Assembly (NCBI RefSeq): GCF_000621665.1
Contig: NZ_JHXQ01000003.1
Location: 62,001 to 126,000 of the forward strand
Length of the DNA: 64,000 nt
Direction of reading: 5' to 3'
DNA from: Allorhizobium undicola ORS 992 = ATCC 700741
GTDB lineage: Bacteria > Pseudomonadota > Alphaproteobacteria > Rhizobiales > Rhizobiaceae
The notes below the pieces were generated by a model. That model did no database searches. It saw only the letters and a list, made by a program, of their open reading frames with translations, and had not been told where the DNA came from. This document shows, in pieces, positions 26,044 to 34,362 of the stretch. The stretch's first letter is position 1, and every line of letters begins with the position of its first letter. The translations under genes were made by a program, and so were the position numbers.

Positions 26044-26921
26044 ATTGCGCGCTGCCTGCGTATCACACCTTCAACGGCATCACCCAAATCAGGAGTAATA
26101 TACAGGCTCTCAACCGTTTCCTCGTCTCGCCCTACCAACGTCGCCTGAGATGACTTCCCAGCATGAAGGAGTAGGCGCGTAAGACCAAGGCTGTCCGGCA
26201 AAGGTGGACCGTATTCTTTGCCGCCGGTCATTCCGTCATACGAGAGCGCAAAACGAATGTTTCGGGCACGTAGGTTCTCTAGGCCGCTGATCAATCGATC
26301 TTGAGGCAACCCCTCAGCATATCGCTTGTCCCGACCTATGGTTGTTCCGAGATAAGGAGGGTCCATATAAACAAAGTCGCTCGCATCTGCGGTGGCAAGC
26401 GTAGATGTCCAGTCGCCTGAATAGACTTCTGTCTTGCCACTCAGCAACATCGAGGCACCAAGGATCGCTTCAGCCATTTTTTCAGGCCGCATCCCAAGAC
26501 GCCGCTTGTCCCGGGACTGCGTGAAGTTGCCAGACTTCGTGTTGAAACGGATAGCATTCTTGACACATCTGCAGATCAGATAGAGCAGGTCCACGGGATC
26601 ACGTTGCTCATTGTAGCGATCTCGTACGGCATTGAAATAACCTTCGTCCGAGTCCATCTGCTCCTGCCAAACTTCAGAGTAGCGCGCAGCCGTGTGGTCC
26701 GGATGATTGATGATAACCCGCCAAAGGTCGGCGATCGGCGCGAGAACGTCTCCGATAACGTACCGCTCCGCGATCTGGTTATGTGCCGCCCAAAGCGTCA
26801 TTGCCGCTGAACCCGCAAACGGCTCATACCACGTTGCAACCTTCTTCGGGACATACGGTGCGATCAAAGGTGCGAGTGATCGCTTTGATCCCTGATACGG
26901 TATGGGGTGCGGAAGCTTCAT
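26022..26921 (-). CDS. D12-class (Dam-like) DNA N6-adenine methyltransferase
   Basis: 299 aa. Motif X-type start PIPYQGSKRSLAPLIAPYVP, SAM-binding motif I EPFAGSAAMTLWAA near residue 33, and catalytic motif IV DFVYMDPPYLGT near residue 186 (DPPY). The order is that of the alpha-group Dam/DpnII/EcoRV enzymes, which methylate adenine N6. Tail-to-tail overlap with the HNH nuclease gene strongly suggests it is the cognate protective enzyme. A perfect palindrome (26951-26966) lies 30 bases upstream of its ATG and may control it. Codon usage is less G+C-rich than in flanking core genes, consistent with horizontal transfer. Confidence 0.9.
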   Translation of the reverse strand: MKLPHPIPYQGSKRSLAPLIAPYVPKKVATWYEPFAGSAAMTLWAAHNQIAERYVIGDVLAPIADLWRVIINHPDHTAARYSEVWQEQMDSDEGYFNAVRDRYNEQRDPVDLLYLICRCVKNAIRFNTKSGNFTQSRDKRRLGMRPEKMAEAILGASMLLSGKTEVYSGDWTSTLATADASDFVYMDPPYLGTTIGRDKRYAEGLPQDRLISGLENLRARNIRFALSYDGMTGGKEYGPPLPDSLGLTRLLLHAGKSSQATLVGRDEETVESLYITPDLGDAVEGVIRRQRAIQTELAF

Positions 26922-26950
26922 CGATAGGTTCCATAGGGGCAGTCAAACTC

Positions 26951-26966
26951 GTCTAACCGGTTAGAC
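26951..26966. promoter_or_regulatory. 16 bp palindrome upstream of the methyltransferase gene
   Basis: GTCTAACCGGTTAGAC is a perfect inverted repeat with no spacer, centred 37 bases before the methyltransferase start. It suits a dimeric repressor, perhaps the methyltransferase itself or an HTH protein. Its half-site recurs upstream of the nuclease gene. Confidence 0.55.
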
Positions 26967-27143
26967 ACCCACGCTCAAGGCAAGGCATCACCTGTCCCCC
27001 GTTATCTGATGCCTTAAATCAATAGTCAGAGGACGTGGAGTTCGGCTGGAACACCATAATTTGCAATATATGCTTGTTGGCTCATTTTTCGCCTCTGCTG
27101 CATTCCGCTTTTTGATCAGCGCAACCATTTGCCGCTGCTATCC

Positions 27144-27246
27144 TACGGCGCCGTGCGTTTTGTCAAACGCACCAAGGACACTGTAACACTTTAAATATAC
27201 TGCATAATTCCTTAAATCGATTCCGATTTGAGGAATTATGCAGTAG
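27144..27246 (-). repeat. Bru-RS-like element inside the island
   Basis: Reads TACGGCGCCGTGCGTTTTG...GGACACTGTAACACTTTAAAT, then TACTGCATAATTCC...GGAATTATGCAGTA. The right half is a fuller palindrome than in most copies. 26967-27311 contains no gene. Confidence 0.88.
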
Positions 27247-27311
27247 ACAGGCGCTTGAGCCATCATTGTTTCAACTGTTTGAGCACACCTATCTGAAAGA
27301 GCTTGCTGCCG

Positions 27312-28331
27312 ATGTCTGACGACAACCTCATTCTCTACACCACGGAAGACGGCCGCAGTCGGATTGAGTTACGCGCGATTGATGGAACGGCATGGATGAC
27401 GCAGGCCCAAATGGCCGAGTTGTTCCAGACGTCCCCACAGGCAATGACCCAGCAAATCGGAAGCATTTACGACGAGCAGGAGCTAAGCGAAGAGGCAACT
27501 TGTAAGGAACTCTTACAGGTTCGAACCGAGGGTAATCGCACGGTTTCCCGTGCATTGAAGCATTACAATCTCGATATGATCCTCGCCATAGGATACCGCG
27601 TTCGGTCGGCGCGCGGTGTCCAGTTCCGCAGATGGGCCACAACGACACTGACCGAATACCTGGTCAAAGGCTTCGTGATGGACGATGCCCGGCTAAAGCA
27701 GCCGGGTTATGATTATTTCGACGAGTTGCTTGAGCGCATCCGCGACATCCGGGCGTCGGAAGCGCGCTTCTATCAAAAGGTGCGGGATATTCTGGCGCTC
27801 AGCGAGGACTACGATCCCACCTCAAAATCCGCGAACACGTTCTATGCGACCATCCAGAACAAGATGCTGCACGCTGTCACCGGCCATACCGCTGCCGAGC
27901 TTATCGTCGCCCGCGCCGACGCGACAGCACCGAATATGGGGCTGACCTCATGGAAAGGCTCACGAGTACGCAAAGGCGATGTCGTGACTGCGAAGAATTA
28001 TCTGGCGCAGCCCGAGATTTCGGATCTCAACCTCATCGTCACGATGTTTCTGGACACGGCCGATTTGCGCGCCAGGCGTCGCCAGACCATGCAGTTGGCG
28101 GATTGGGAGGGCGTCCTCGACAACTTCTTGCGGTCTAACGAGCTGAATGTGTTGAAGAACGCCGGTTCTGTATCGCGCAAGAAAGCTGCGGCGGTTGCAG
28201 AAGCCCAATATGAAAGTTTTGACGAGGCACGCAAAGAAGCCGAGCGATTGGCAGATGCGAAGACCGACGAACTAGACGAATTGAAACGTATCGCCGAGGA
28301 CATGAAGAAGGGTGGACAGGGCAAGGGTTGA
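27312..28331 (+). CDS. RhuM family protein
   Basis: 339 aa. The N-terminal half carries the RhuM signature: WMTQAQMAELFQTS, a winged-helix-like segment, followed by EGNRTVSRALKHYNLDMILAIGYRVRS and GVQFRRWATTTLTEYLVKGF. The C-terminal half (YDYFDELLERIRDIRASEARFYQKVRDIL...) is helical and ends in a charged coiled coil. RhuM was named from a Salmonella pathogenicity island, but homologues are common beside restriction-modification and toxin-antitoxin genes; the biochemical function is unsettled. I use the ATG at 27312; a TTG at 27303 is also in frame. A host-type repeat separates it from the methyltransferase gene, so it may have joined the island independently. Confidence 0.87.
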   Translation: MSDDNLILYTTEDGRSRIELRAIDGTAWMTQAQMAELFQTSPQAMTQQIGSIYDEQELSEEATCKELLQVRTEGNRTVSRALKHYNLDMILAIGYRVRSARGVQFRRWATTTLTEYLVKGFVMDDARLKQPGYDYFDELLERIRDIRASEARFYQKVRDILALSEDYDPTSKSANTFYATIQNKMLHAVTGHTAAELIVARADATAPNMGLTSWKGSRVRKGDVVTAKNYLAQPEISDLNLIVTMFLDTADLRARRRQTMQLADWEGVLDNFLRSNELNVLKNAGSVSRKKAAAVAEAQYESFDEARKEAERLADAKTDELDELKRIAEDMKKGGQGKG

Positions 28332-28487
28332 TCGTGCATCTATTCCGTGCGGGATTTAACAGGTATGGCGCGTTAATTAACGAAATCTCGATTTTGTTTA
28401 TTCGTTCCGATTGCTAATTGACGGCCGGAAATCAACGAGGCGGATCGGTCTTCATTTCAAGAATCGCCAGTTCCTCGACATCGTCGA

Positions 28488-28513
28488 GTGTTCGAGTCAC
28501 CTAAGCGGCACCA
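28488..28513 (+). repeat. attR: repeat of the tRNA-Thr 3' end
   Basis: GTGTTCGAGTCACCTAAGCGGCACCA, differing from the tRNA copy only at 28501 (C versus G). It lies 157 bases beyond rhuM, with no other tRNA sequence around it. Confidence 0.9.
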
Positions 28514-28621
28514 GTTTTCCTCCCCTCAATTTGAAGTGTTGATCGCACGCGGGAGATGCGCGTGACGGCGTTGCGGTGTATGAAATCCGGCATGGGCGAA
28601 ACGTGTTGATGCGGAGCGGGC

Positions 28622-29899
28622 ATGAACGGCTTGGAGCGAATGGCAGCTGAAAGCGATGTGTATGCCGATTGCGTGATCGCCGGGGCCGGGCCGGGTGGGC
28701 TGATGCTGGGCTATCTGCTTGCGCGGGCTGGCATTGATGTGGTCGTCATTGAAAAGCACGCCGATTTTCTGCGCGATTTTCGCGGTGATACGATTCATCC
28801 TTCCACGCTGGAGTTGATGCGGGAGCTTGGTCTTCTCGACGAGCTGTTGAGGCTTCCGCATACCAAGGCGCCGAAACTCCACGCGGAAATAGGCGGGCGG
28901 GATGTGACGATTGCCGATTTTTCCCGTTTGCCCACGGCCTGCCGCTTCATTGCATTCATGCCGCAATGGGACTTTCTGAGCTTTCTTGCCGAAAAGGCAA
29001 AGGCCACCGGGCATTTCCGGCTGCTTATGGAAACGCGCGTTGTGGATCTCTTGCAGGACGGCAAGCGGGTGAGTGGGCTTGTCGTGAGTTCCGGTTCGGC
29101 AAGGCAGAGGATTCATGCAAGGCTGGTGGTCGGGGCGGATGGGCGCCATTCCGTCGTTCGCGCCCGCGCCGGGCTTTCGGTGGAAAGCTTTGGCTCGCCC
29201 AGTGATGTAGTGTGGATGAAGCTCTCACATCTTGCAACCGATCCACCCTATACCATGGGCCATGGCGGACCACGGCAGGGTTTTGTGATGATCGATCGCG
29301 GCGACTACTGGCAATGCGGCTATGTGGTGCGCAAAGGCAGTTTCGAGGACATCAAGGAAAAGGGGCTGGATGCCTTCCGGGCCGCCGTGGCGGCGGTTTC
29401 GCCGCTGCCTGCGGCGCGTATGCAGGAAATCCGCTCCTTTGATGATGTGTCGCTCCTCAGCATCCGTATCGATCGGCTGACGCAATGGTGGCGGCCGGGG
29501 CTGGTGTGCATTGGCGATGCTGCCCATGCCATGTCGCCGATTGGTGGCGTGGGCGTCAATCTCGCCATTCAGGATGCGGTGGCCGCGGCCAATCTTCTGG
29601 CGGCCCCGCTGAAAGGTGGCGAAGCGCTGGAACCTGCGCTAAGCGCGCTGCAAAAGCGGCGGCAATTTCCCACTGTTGCCACGCAGAAAATGCAATTGAT
29701 GATGCGGCGAAAGCCGAAGGAAAAGGAAAGGCCGAGGCAAGGGCCGCCGGGCTTTATCAAGGCCATTGCCCGCCTTCCGCTGCTGGCGCATCTGGCCGGA
29801 CGATTGATCGGCCTTGGTTTCCGTCCGGAACACGTGACTTTGTTCCCAAGCATCGGACCGAAAAGTGGGAACCGGTTTTCGGGCGGTTCCGATGCGTGA
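28622..29899 (+). CDS. FAD-dependent aromatic monooxygenase (UbiH/PHBH-like)
   Basis: 425 aa group A flavoprotein monooxygenase. Rossmann motif GAGPGGLMLGYLLARAG near residue 20, the DG motif in VVGADGRHSVVRARAGL near residue 168, and CIGDAAHAMSPIGGVGVNLAIQDAV near residue 299 are all in place. Substrate not predictable; homologues are annotated as hydroxybenzoate- or ubiquinone-type hydroxylases. The last ~16 residues (SIGPKSGNRFSGGSDA) are encoded by the first unit of a 56 bp tandem repeat, so the native C-terminus has been replaced or extended by repeat DNA. It lies just outside the island's right end. Confidence 0.86.
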   Translation: MNGLERMAAESDVYADCVIAGAGPGGLMLGYLLARAGIDVVVIEKHADFLRDFRGDTIHPSTLELMRELGLLDELLRLPHTKAPKLHAEIGGRDVTIADFSRLPTACRFIAFMPQWDFLSFLAEKAKATGHFRLLMETRVVDLLQDGKRVSGLVVSSGSARQRIHARLVVGADGRHSVVRARAGLSVESFGSPSDVVWMKLSHLATDPPYTMGHGGPRQGFVMIDRGDYWQCGYVVRKGSFEDIKEKGLDAFRAAVAAVSPLPAARMQEIRSFDDVSLLSIRIDRLTQWWRPGLVCIGDAAHAMSPIGGVGVNLAIQDAVAAANLLAAPLKGGEALEPALSALQKRRQFPTVATQKMQLMMRRKPKEKERPRQGPPGFIKAIARLPLLAHLAGRLIGLGFRPEHVTLFPSIGPKSGNRFSGGSDA

Positions 29900-30075
29900 A
29901 GAAAGCTATCGGACCGAAAAGTGGGAACCGGTTTTCGGGCGGTTCCGATGCGTGAAGAAAGCTATCGGACCGAAAAGTGGAAACCGGTTTTCGGGCGGTT
30001 CCGATGCGTGAAGAAAGCTATCGGACCGAAAAGTGGAAACCGGTTTTCGGGTGGTTCCGATGCGTAAAAAAGCCA
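29850..30075 (+). repeat. Four tandem copies of a 56 bp palindromic repeat
   Basis: Units start with ATCGGACCGAAAAGTGG, centre on ACCGGTTTTCGGGCGG and end TTCCGATGCGTGAAGAAAGC. GGACCG recurs at 29855, 29911, 29967 and 30023, an exact 56-base step. Each unit can fold into a hairpin (ATCGG...CCGAT). The first overlaps the monooxygenase 3' end. Only single-base differences separate the units, so the array is recent. Confidence 0.95.
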
Positions 30076-30104
30076 ATCGGACGGAAGGTTGAGACATCAG
30101 GCGC

Positions 30105-30698
30105 TCAGAATGGCGCCACGTCGAGATAGCGTTCCAGCAGGTCTGAGATCAGCTCGTTCGGCACCAGAAGCAGCAGGGTCAGGGCAGCGACGGTCAGGGG
30201 CTCGGCCCCGAGAATGGCTTGGAGAAGGCGGAATGTGGCAATAAGCACGGTGATGAACAGGCAGAGCCACAGGGCGAGGATAATGGGTGACAGGCCGGGT
30301 GTCAGTGTCGCAAGGGCAATCAGCACGCCATAACCGTAGCAGATCGGCAAGGAAAGCCAGTTGCTGGTGACGATGATGGCGTTGAAATGCGCCTCGAGGC
30401 CGAAGAGGAGCGCGGCGATCCCGACGAGAATGAGGGGGATGAGCAGGCTCAGCCCATCCAGAACCGCCATGCGGAAGAAGAAGATGCCGCCGAGCATGTC
30501 GGCAGGCACTTCGCCCACCAGCGACAGGCGCCACCAGCACCAGGAGGTGACGATGGCGGGCAGCGCCAGAAGAATGGCAAAGAAGGAGCGGCTGGCCCCT
30601 CTCGCGCTGATGTCGAGATAGTCGAAGCCCTGACGGTTGCCGAGAATTAGCAGCCAGAGGCCATACATATAGTGGCTGACTTCCTCACGCCCCGGCAT
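30105..30698 (-). CDS. Multi-pass inner-membrane protein linked to dapE
   Basis: 197 aa with about five hydrophobic helices (e.g. [55 protein letters not shown]). No catalytic motif is recognised. The ATG at 30698 lies 14 bases inside the dapE 3' end, so translation is probably coupled. A membrane protein in this position beside dapE is common in Rhizobiales as far as I recall; its function is not known to me. Confidence 0.8.
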   Translation of the reverse strand: MPGREEVSHYMYGLWLLILGNRQGFDYLDISARGASRSFFAILLALPAIVTSWCWWRLSLVGEVPADMLGGIFFFRMAVLDGLSLLIPLILVGIAALLFGLEAHFNAIIVTSNWLSLPICYGYGVLIALATLTPGLSPIILALWLCLFITVLIATFRLLQAILGAEPLTVAALTLLLLVPNELISDLLERYLDVAPF

Positions 30699-31878
30699 GG
30701 CCGAACCAGCCCTGAATGAAGTCCTCGTAGATGGTGGTCAGCACTTCCAGATCCTTCACGGCCACGCGCTCATCGACCATGTGCATGGTCTGTCCGACGA
30801 GGCCGAATTCGACCACAGGGCAATAATCCTTGATGAAACGGGCATCCGACGTGCCGCCCGTGGTGGAAAGTTCGGGACGCTTGCCGGTGGTCCGCTCGAT
30901 GGCGGCAGACAGACTTTCGATCAGTGCCGGGCTTTTCGTCAGGAAAACGTGACTTGGCCGGTCGGCCCAGTGCAGCTCGTAGCGCACGGGCGCACGGCCC
31001 GGCTGCAGTGCCTCGTCTTCGGCTGCGGCATCGAGACGGCGGATGATTTCGGCCTTCAAGGTCTCCGCCGTCCAGGTGTCGTTGAAGCGGATGTTGAATT
31101 TCGCCGTCGCCTTTGCCGGAATGACATTGGTTGCGGCATTGCCGACATCGATCGTGGTGACTTCGAGATTGGAGGGCTGGAAATTTTCCGTGCCGTGATC
31201 GAAGGGCGGCTCCATCAAGGCTTCCGCCAGCTTTATGATGCCGCGCACGGGATTGTCGGCCAGATGCGGATAGGCGGCATGGCCCTGCACGCCCTGCACC
31301 GTCAACACGCCGGAAAGCGAGCCGCGACGGCCGATCTTGACCATGTCGCCAAGCCTGTCGGGGTTGGTGGGTTCGCCCACCACGCAGGCATCCCAGCGTT
31401 CGCCGCGGGCGGCTGCCCATTCCAGCAGCTTTATGGTGCCGTTGATGGAGGGGCCTTCTTCGTCGCCGGTGATGAGGAAGGAAACGGAGCCCTTGGGCGG
31501 ACCATGCTTTTCGATGCAGCGGGCAATGGCCGCCACGAAGCAGGCAATGCCGCCCTTCATGTCCACCGCGCCGCGCCCGAAAAGCGTGCCATCGGCAATC
31601 TCGGCGGCAAAGGGCGGATGGCTCCACGCAGCCTCGTCTCCGACCGGCACCACGTCGGTATGGCCGGCAAACATCAGATGCGGGCCGTTCTCGCCAAGCC
31701 GGGCATAGAGGTTCTCCACATCCGGCGTGCCGTCTTCGGAGGCGGTCATGCGCGAAACGGCAAAACCCAGCGGCTCCAGCATGGTGGCAAGCGCCGTCAG
31801 CGCGCCACCTTCGGCAGGCGTGACGGAGGGGCAGCGGATCAAGGTTTGCAGGTTTTCGACAGGATCGGTGACGGGCAT
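30685..31878 (-). CDS. dapE: Succinyl-diaminopimelate desuccinylase
   Basis: Zinc M20-family hydrolase of 397 aa, acting late in lysine/meso-DAP synthesis. Motifs: [17 protein letters not shown] near residue 69 (metal His/Asp), [11 protein letters not shown] near 98 (bridging Asp) and [13 protein letters not shown] near 136 (catalytic Glu). The N-terminus begins [25 protein letters not shown], as in other alphaproteobacteria. It is downstream of dapD on the same strand, but about 370 bases of repeats separate them. Confidence 0.96.
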   Translation of the reverse strand: MPVTDPVENLQTLIRCPSVTPAEGGALTALATMLEPLGFAVSRMTASEDGTPDVENLYARLGENGPHLMFAGHTDVVPVGDEAAWSHPPFAAEIADGTLFGRGAVDMKGGIACFVAAIARCIEKHGPPKGSVSFLITGDEEGPSINGTIKLLEWAAARGERWDACVVGEPTNPDRLGDMVKIGRRGSLSGVLTVQGVQGHAAYPHLADNPVRGIIKLAEALMEPPFDHGTENFQPSNLEVTTIDVGNAATNVIPAKATAKFNIRFNDTWTAETLKAEIIRRLDAAAEDEALQPGRAPVRYELHWADRPSHVFLTKSPALIESLSAAIERTTGKRPELSTTGGTSDARFIKDYCPVVEFGLVGQTMHMVDERVAVKDLEVLTTIYEDFIQGWFGHAGA

Positions 31879-31944
31879 GACTTCGACATTCCAGGGCAGG
31901 AGAGAGGCGCGGCCTTTCAGCCGCGCCAGGATTGGTCCATGAGA

Positions 31945-32047
31945 GCGCCGTGCGTTTTATCAAACGCACAAAGGACGCTGTAACACTTTAAATCTGCTGC
32001 ATAATTTTCACCTTAAATCGATTCCGACCTAAGGAATTATGCAGTAG
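31945..32047 (-). repeat. Bru-RS-like element between dapD and dapE
   Basis: AGCGCCGTGCGTTTTATCAAACGCAC...GCTGTAACACTTTAAATCTGCTGC...GGAATTATGCAGTA, the common reverse orientation. Confidence 0.92.
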
Positions 32048-32246
32048 AGCACTGATCTGATTGAATCAGATCAGCGCTCCAAGCGTTCATTTTTGAAGCA
32101 TAATCTTGTCGATCCTCGCTTCACTCCGGTCGGATTATGCTTTAGAGCGGTTCATTGTTTCACGGAAACAACAAACCGTTCTAACTATTTGTTTTTACGC
32201 ATTTTCAGACGGAAAACCGGCTTCCACTTTCCCTGAAAATGCTCTA
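32048..32246. repeat. Mosaic of two further repeat families (GAGCACTGATCTG... and GAGCGGTTCATTG...)
   Basis: 32046-32085 is the GATCTGATTGAATCAGATC palindrome. 32090-32150 carries CTTGTCGATCCTCG and TTCACTCCGGTCGGATTATG. 32152-32246 is the GAACCGTT/CATTTTC element ending in TGCTCTA, whose CTA is the reverse complement of the dapD stop. Similar mosaics occur at 53791, 55640 and 63831. Confidence 0.85.
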
Positions 32247-33092
32247 ATCGCGCAGCAGCTCGTTGATGCCGGTCTTGGAGCGGGTTTTCTCATCGACGCG
32301 CTTGACGATGACGGCGCAATAGAGGCTGGGACCGGCCTCGCCGTTCGGCAGCGGCTTGCCGGGCATGGTGCCTGCGACCACGACCGAATAGGGCGGAACC
32401 TCGCCATACATCACTTCGCCGGTGGCGCGATCGACGATCTTGGTGGACTGGCCGATATAGACACCCATGCCGAGCACCGAACCCTCGCGGATGATGCAGC
32501 CTTCCACCACTTCGGAACGGGCGCCGATGAAGCAATTGTCCTCGATAATGGTGGGGCCTGCCTGCATGGGCTCCAGCACGCCGCCAATGCCGACGCCGCC
32601 CGACAGATGCACATGCTTGCCGATCTGTGCGCAGGAACCGACGGTTGCCCAGGTGTCCACCATGGTGCCTTCGCCGACATAGGCGCCGAGATTGACGAAG
32701 GAGGGCATGAGAATGGCGTTGGGCGCGATATAGGCGGAATGGCGCACCACGGCATTGGGCACGGCGCGGAAGCCTGCGGCGCGGAATTCCGTCTCGCCCC
32801 AGTTTTCGAATTTCGACGGCACCTTGTCCCACCAGGTGGACTGGCCGGGACCGCCCTTGATGACCTCCATGTCATTGAGGCGGAAGGAAAGAAGAACGGC
32901 TTTTTTCAGCCACTGATGCACGCTCCAGCGGCCATCCTCGCCACGGGTGGCGACCCGTGCCTTGCCCTGATCGAGAAGCTGAAGGGCCTCGTTCACGGCA
33001 TCGCGAACCTCGCCACGGGTGGAGGTGTTGACGGCATCGCGATTGTCGAAGGCGGTTTCGATCACGGACTGGAGAGAAGCGGTATCGCTCAT
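32244..33092 (-). CDS. dapD: Tetrahydrodipicolinate N-succinyltransferase
   Basis: 282 aa hexapeptide-repeat acyltransferase, the committed step of the succinylase lysine/DAP route. The left-handed beta-helix region includes [41 protein letters not shown] and [17 protein letters not shown]. Length normal. The stop TAG (32244-32246) is the edge of an intergenic repeat. Divergent from the LOG-family gene, with about 180 bases between that hold both promoters. Confidence 0.97.
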   Translation of the reverse strand: MSDTASLQSVIETAFDNRDAVNTSTRGEVRDAVNEALQLLDQGKARVATRGEDGRWSVHQWLKKAVLLSFRLNDMEVIKGGPGQSTWWDKVPSKFENWGETEFRAAGFRAVPNAVVRHSAYIAPNAILMPSFVNLGAYVGEGTMVDTWATVGSCAQIGKHVHLSGGVGIGGVLEPMQAGPTIIEDNCFIGARSEVVEGCIIREGSVLGMGVYIGQSTKIVDRATGEVMYGEVPPYSVVVAGTMPGKPLPNGEAGPSLYCAVIVKRVDEKTRSKTGINELLRD

Positions 33093-33269
33093 GAGATTTC
33101 CTTAAACTTCCTTGGCTAACGTGAAACTGCGTTGCCCTGGTTTGTATCGGGTCGAGATGGCTCTGATCTACTGCATTCTTCTGCAAACCGGAACCGCCCT
33201 GGCAAGGAAATATGTGCTGACGGTGGCAATCGCCAGAGTGACATACCGACGTGATGAAAGGCCAGATCA

Positions 33270-34148
33270 ATGGCGAGACTGCGAAATGGAAAACGCCGCA
33301 AGAGCGACGGCGCCTGGGATCCGCTCAAGGACAGCCACACCGACCGCCAGAGCGCGGCCGTGGTGCCGAAAACCCCGCAATCACAATCGCCTTCATACCG
33401 GCTGGCCTATGCCGATGAGGATTTTCTGTGCCGGGAGGAGTTGCGCCCCGTGCGGCTGCAACTGGAGCTGCTGAAGCCGGAGATGATCCTTGCCGAAAAG
33501 GGCATCAAGTCCACGGTGGTGATGTTTGGTGGTGCGCGCATTCCCGCCCCCGGACAGGCGGCATGGGCGGCACGCAATGAGGTGCAGCAGCGCAATCTTC
33601 AGGCAGCCTCGGTGTTTTACGAGGAAGCGCGCCGCTTTGCCCGGTTATGCAGCGAATATGCCGCACGGTTTCATTATCATGAATATGTCGTGGTCACGGG
33701 CGGCGGCCCCGGCGTGATGGAGGCGGGCAATCGCGGCGCCAGCGAAGTGGGCGCGCCCAGCATCGGCCTCAATATCGTGCTGCCGCACGAACAGGCTCCC
33801 AACCCTTTCGTGACGCCGGATCTTTCCTTCAATTTCCACTATTTCGCCATCCGCAAGATGCATTTTCTCATGCGGGCCAAGGCAATCACCGTTTTCCCCG
33901 GCGGCTTCGGCACGCTGGACGAATTGTTCGAGGCCGTCACGCTCATTCAGACCAAACGCATGGCGCCCATCCCGCTCATCCTGTTCGGGCGCGAATTCTG
34001 GCACCGGATCATCGATTTCGATTCGCTTGCCGATTTCGGCACGATTGCCCCGGACGACGTCAACCTTCTCAACTTCGTGGAAACGGCGGATGAGGCCTGG
34101 GCGATTATTGCCCGCCACTACGAGCATGAGGGGGAAGCCCTGCGGTGA
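33270..34148 (+). CDS. LOG family protein (TIGR00730-like Rossmann fold)
   Basis: 292 aa. The core has VVMFGGARIPAPG near residue 80, VVTGGGPGVMEAGNRGASEVG near 148 and FPGGFGTLDELFEAVTLIQT near 208, the PGGxGTxxE nucleotide-binding motif of the LOG/lysine-decarboxylase-like family. Plant and some bacterial members are cytokinin riboside 5'-monophosphate phosphoribohydrolases; many bacterial ones hydrolyse other nucleotides. The ~75-residue N-terminal extension is charged and probably disordered. A strong terminator follows. Confidence 0.9.
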   Translation: MARLRNGKRRKSDGAWDPLKDSHTDRQSAAVVPKTPQSQSPSYRLAYADEDFLCREELRPVRLQLELLKPEMILAEKGIKSTVVMFGGARIPAPGQAAWAARNEVQQRNLQAASVFYEEARRFARLCSEYAARFHYHEYVVVTGGGPGVMEAGNRGASEVGAPSIGLNIVLPHEQAPNPFVTPDLSFNFHYFAIRKMHFLMRAKAITVFPGGFGTLDELFEAVTLIQTKRMAPIPLILFGREFWHRIIDFDSLADFGTIAPDDVNLLNFVETADEAWAIIARHYEHEGEALR

Positions 34149-34161
34149 AGCCTCGTGCGTG

Positions 34162-34192
34162 AAATGCCGCCGCACATTGTGCGGCGGCATTT
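34162..34192 (+). terminator. Hairpin terminator after the LOG-family gene
   Basis: Perfect 14 bp arms AAATGCCGCCGCAC and GTGCGGCGGCATTT with a 3-base loop, 14 bases past the stop. The arm ends give TTT on either strand. Confidence 0.85.
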
Positions 34193-34215
34193 CCTCAATG
34201 GGGCGCAATTTCCGT

Positions 34216-34262
34216 TAGCATGATCCGACCGGAGTGAAGCGAGGATCATGGTTCAAAAGCGC
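34216..34262 (-). repeat. Short dispersed repeat (GATCCGACCGGAGTGAAGCGAGGATC)
   Basis: Contains AGCATGATCCGACCGGAGTG and AAGCGAGGATCATGG, the reverse complement of the CTTGTCGATCCTCG...CGGATTATGC part seen at 32105, 53850 and 55858. It lies upstream of a chemoreceptor gene. Confidence 0.7.
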
Positions 34263-34362
34263 TGCAAGTCGTAGATCGCACTGCAAAAGTTAACCGCATT
34301 CACTCTTATTTTATAAATTACATTTTAAATGAAATAAGAATAATACGGTTTTGGGGCGTTTC

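Larger units (their letters stand above)
23799..28513 (+). mobile_element. 4.7 kb integrated island at tRNA-Thr, carrying a restriction-modification module and rhuM
   Basis: Bounded by direct repeats of the tRNA 3' end (23799-23824 and 28488-28513). Inside are a truncated primase-helicase gene, a small unknown gene, an HNH nuclease gene, a D12 methyltransferase gene and a RhuM-family gene. Base composition of 24.0-24.2 and 25.2-27.1 kb is visibly more A+T-rich than the flanks. No integrase or excisionase frame is seen, so the island is probably a fixed remnant. A host-type Bru-RS element has inserted between the methyltransferase and rhuM. Confidence 0.88.

Noticed and set aside
23825..28487. 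Integrase or excisionase inside the tRNA-Thr island
   Set aside because: No frame with tyrosine-recombinase features on either strand; the remaining frames over the tRNA and in 24.1-24.5 kb are noise.
29850..30075. CRISPR array
   Set aside because: The 56 bp units are contiguous tandem repeats without unique spacers, and no cas genes are present.
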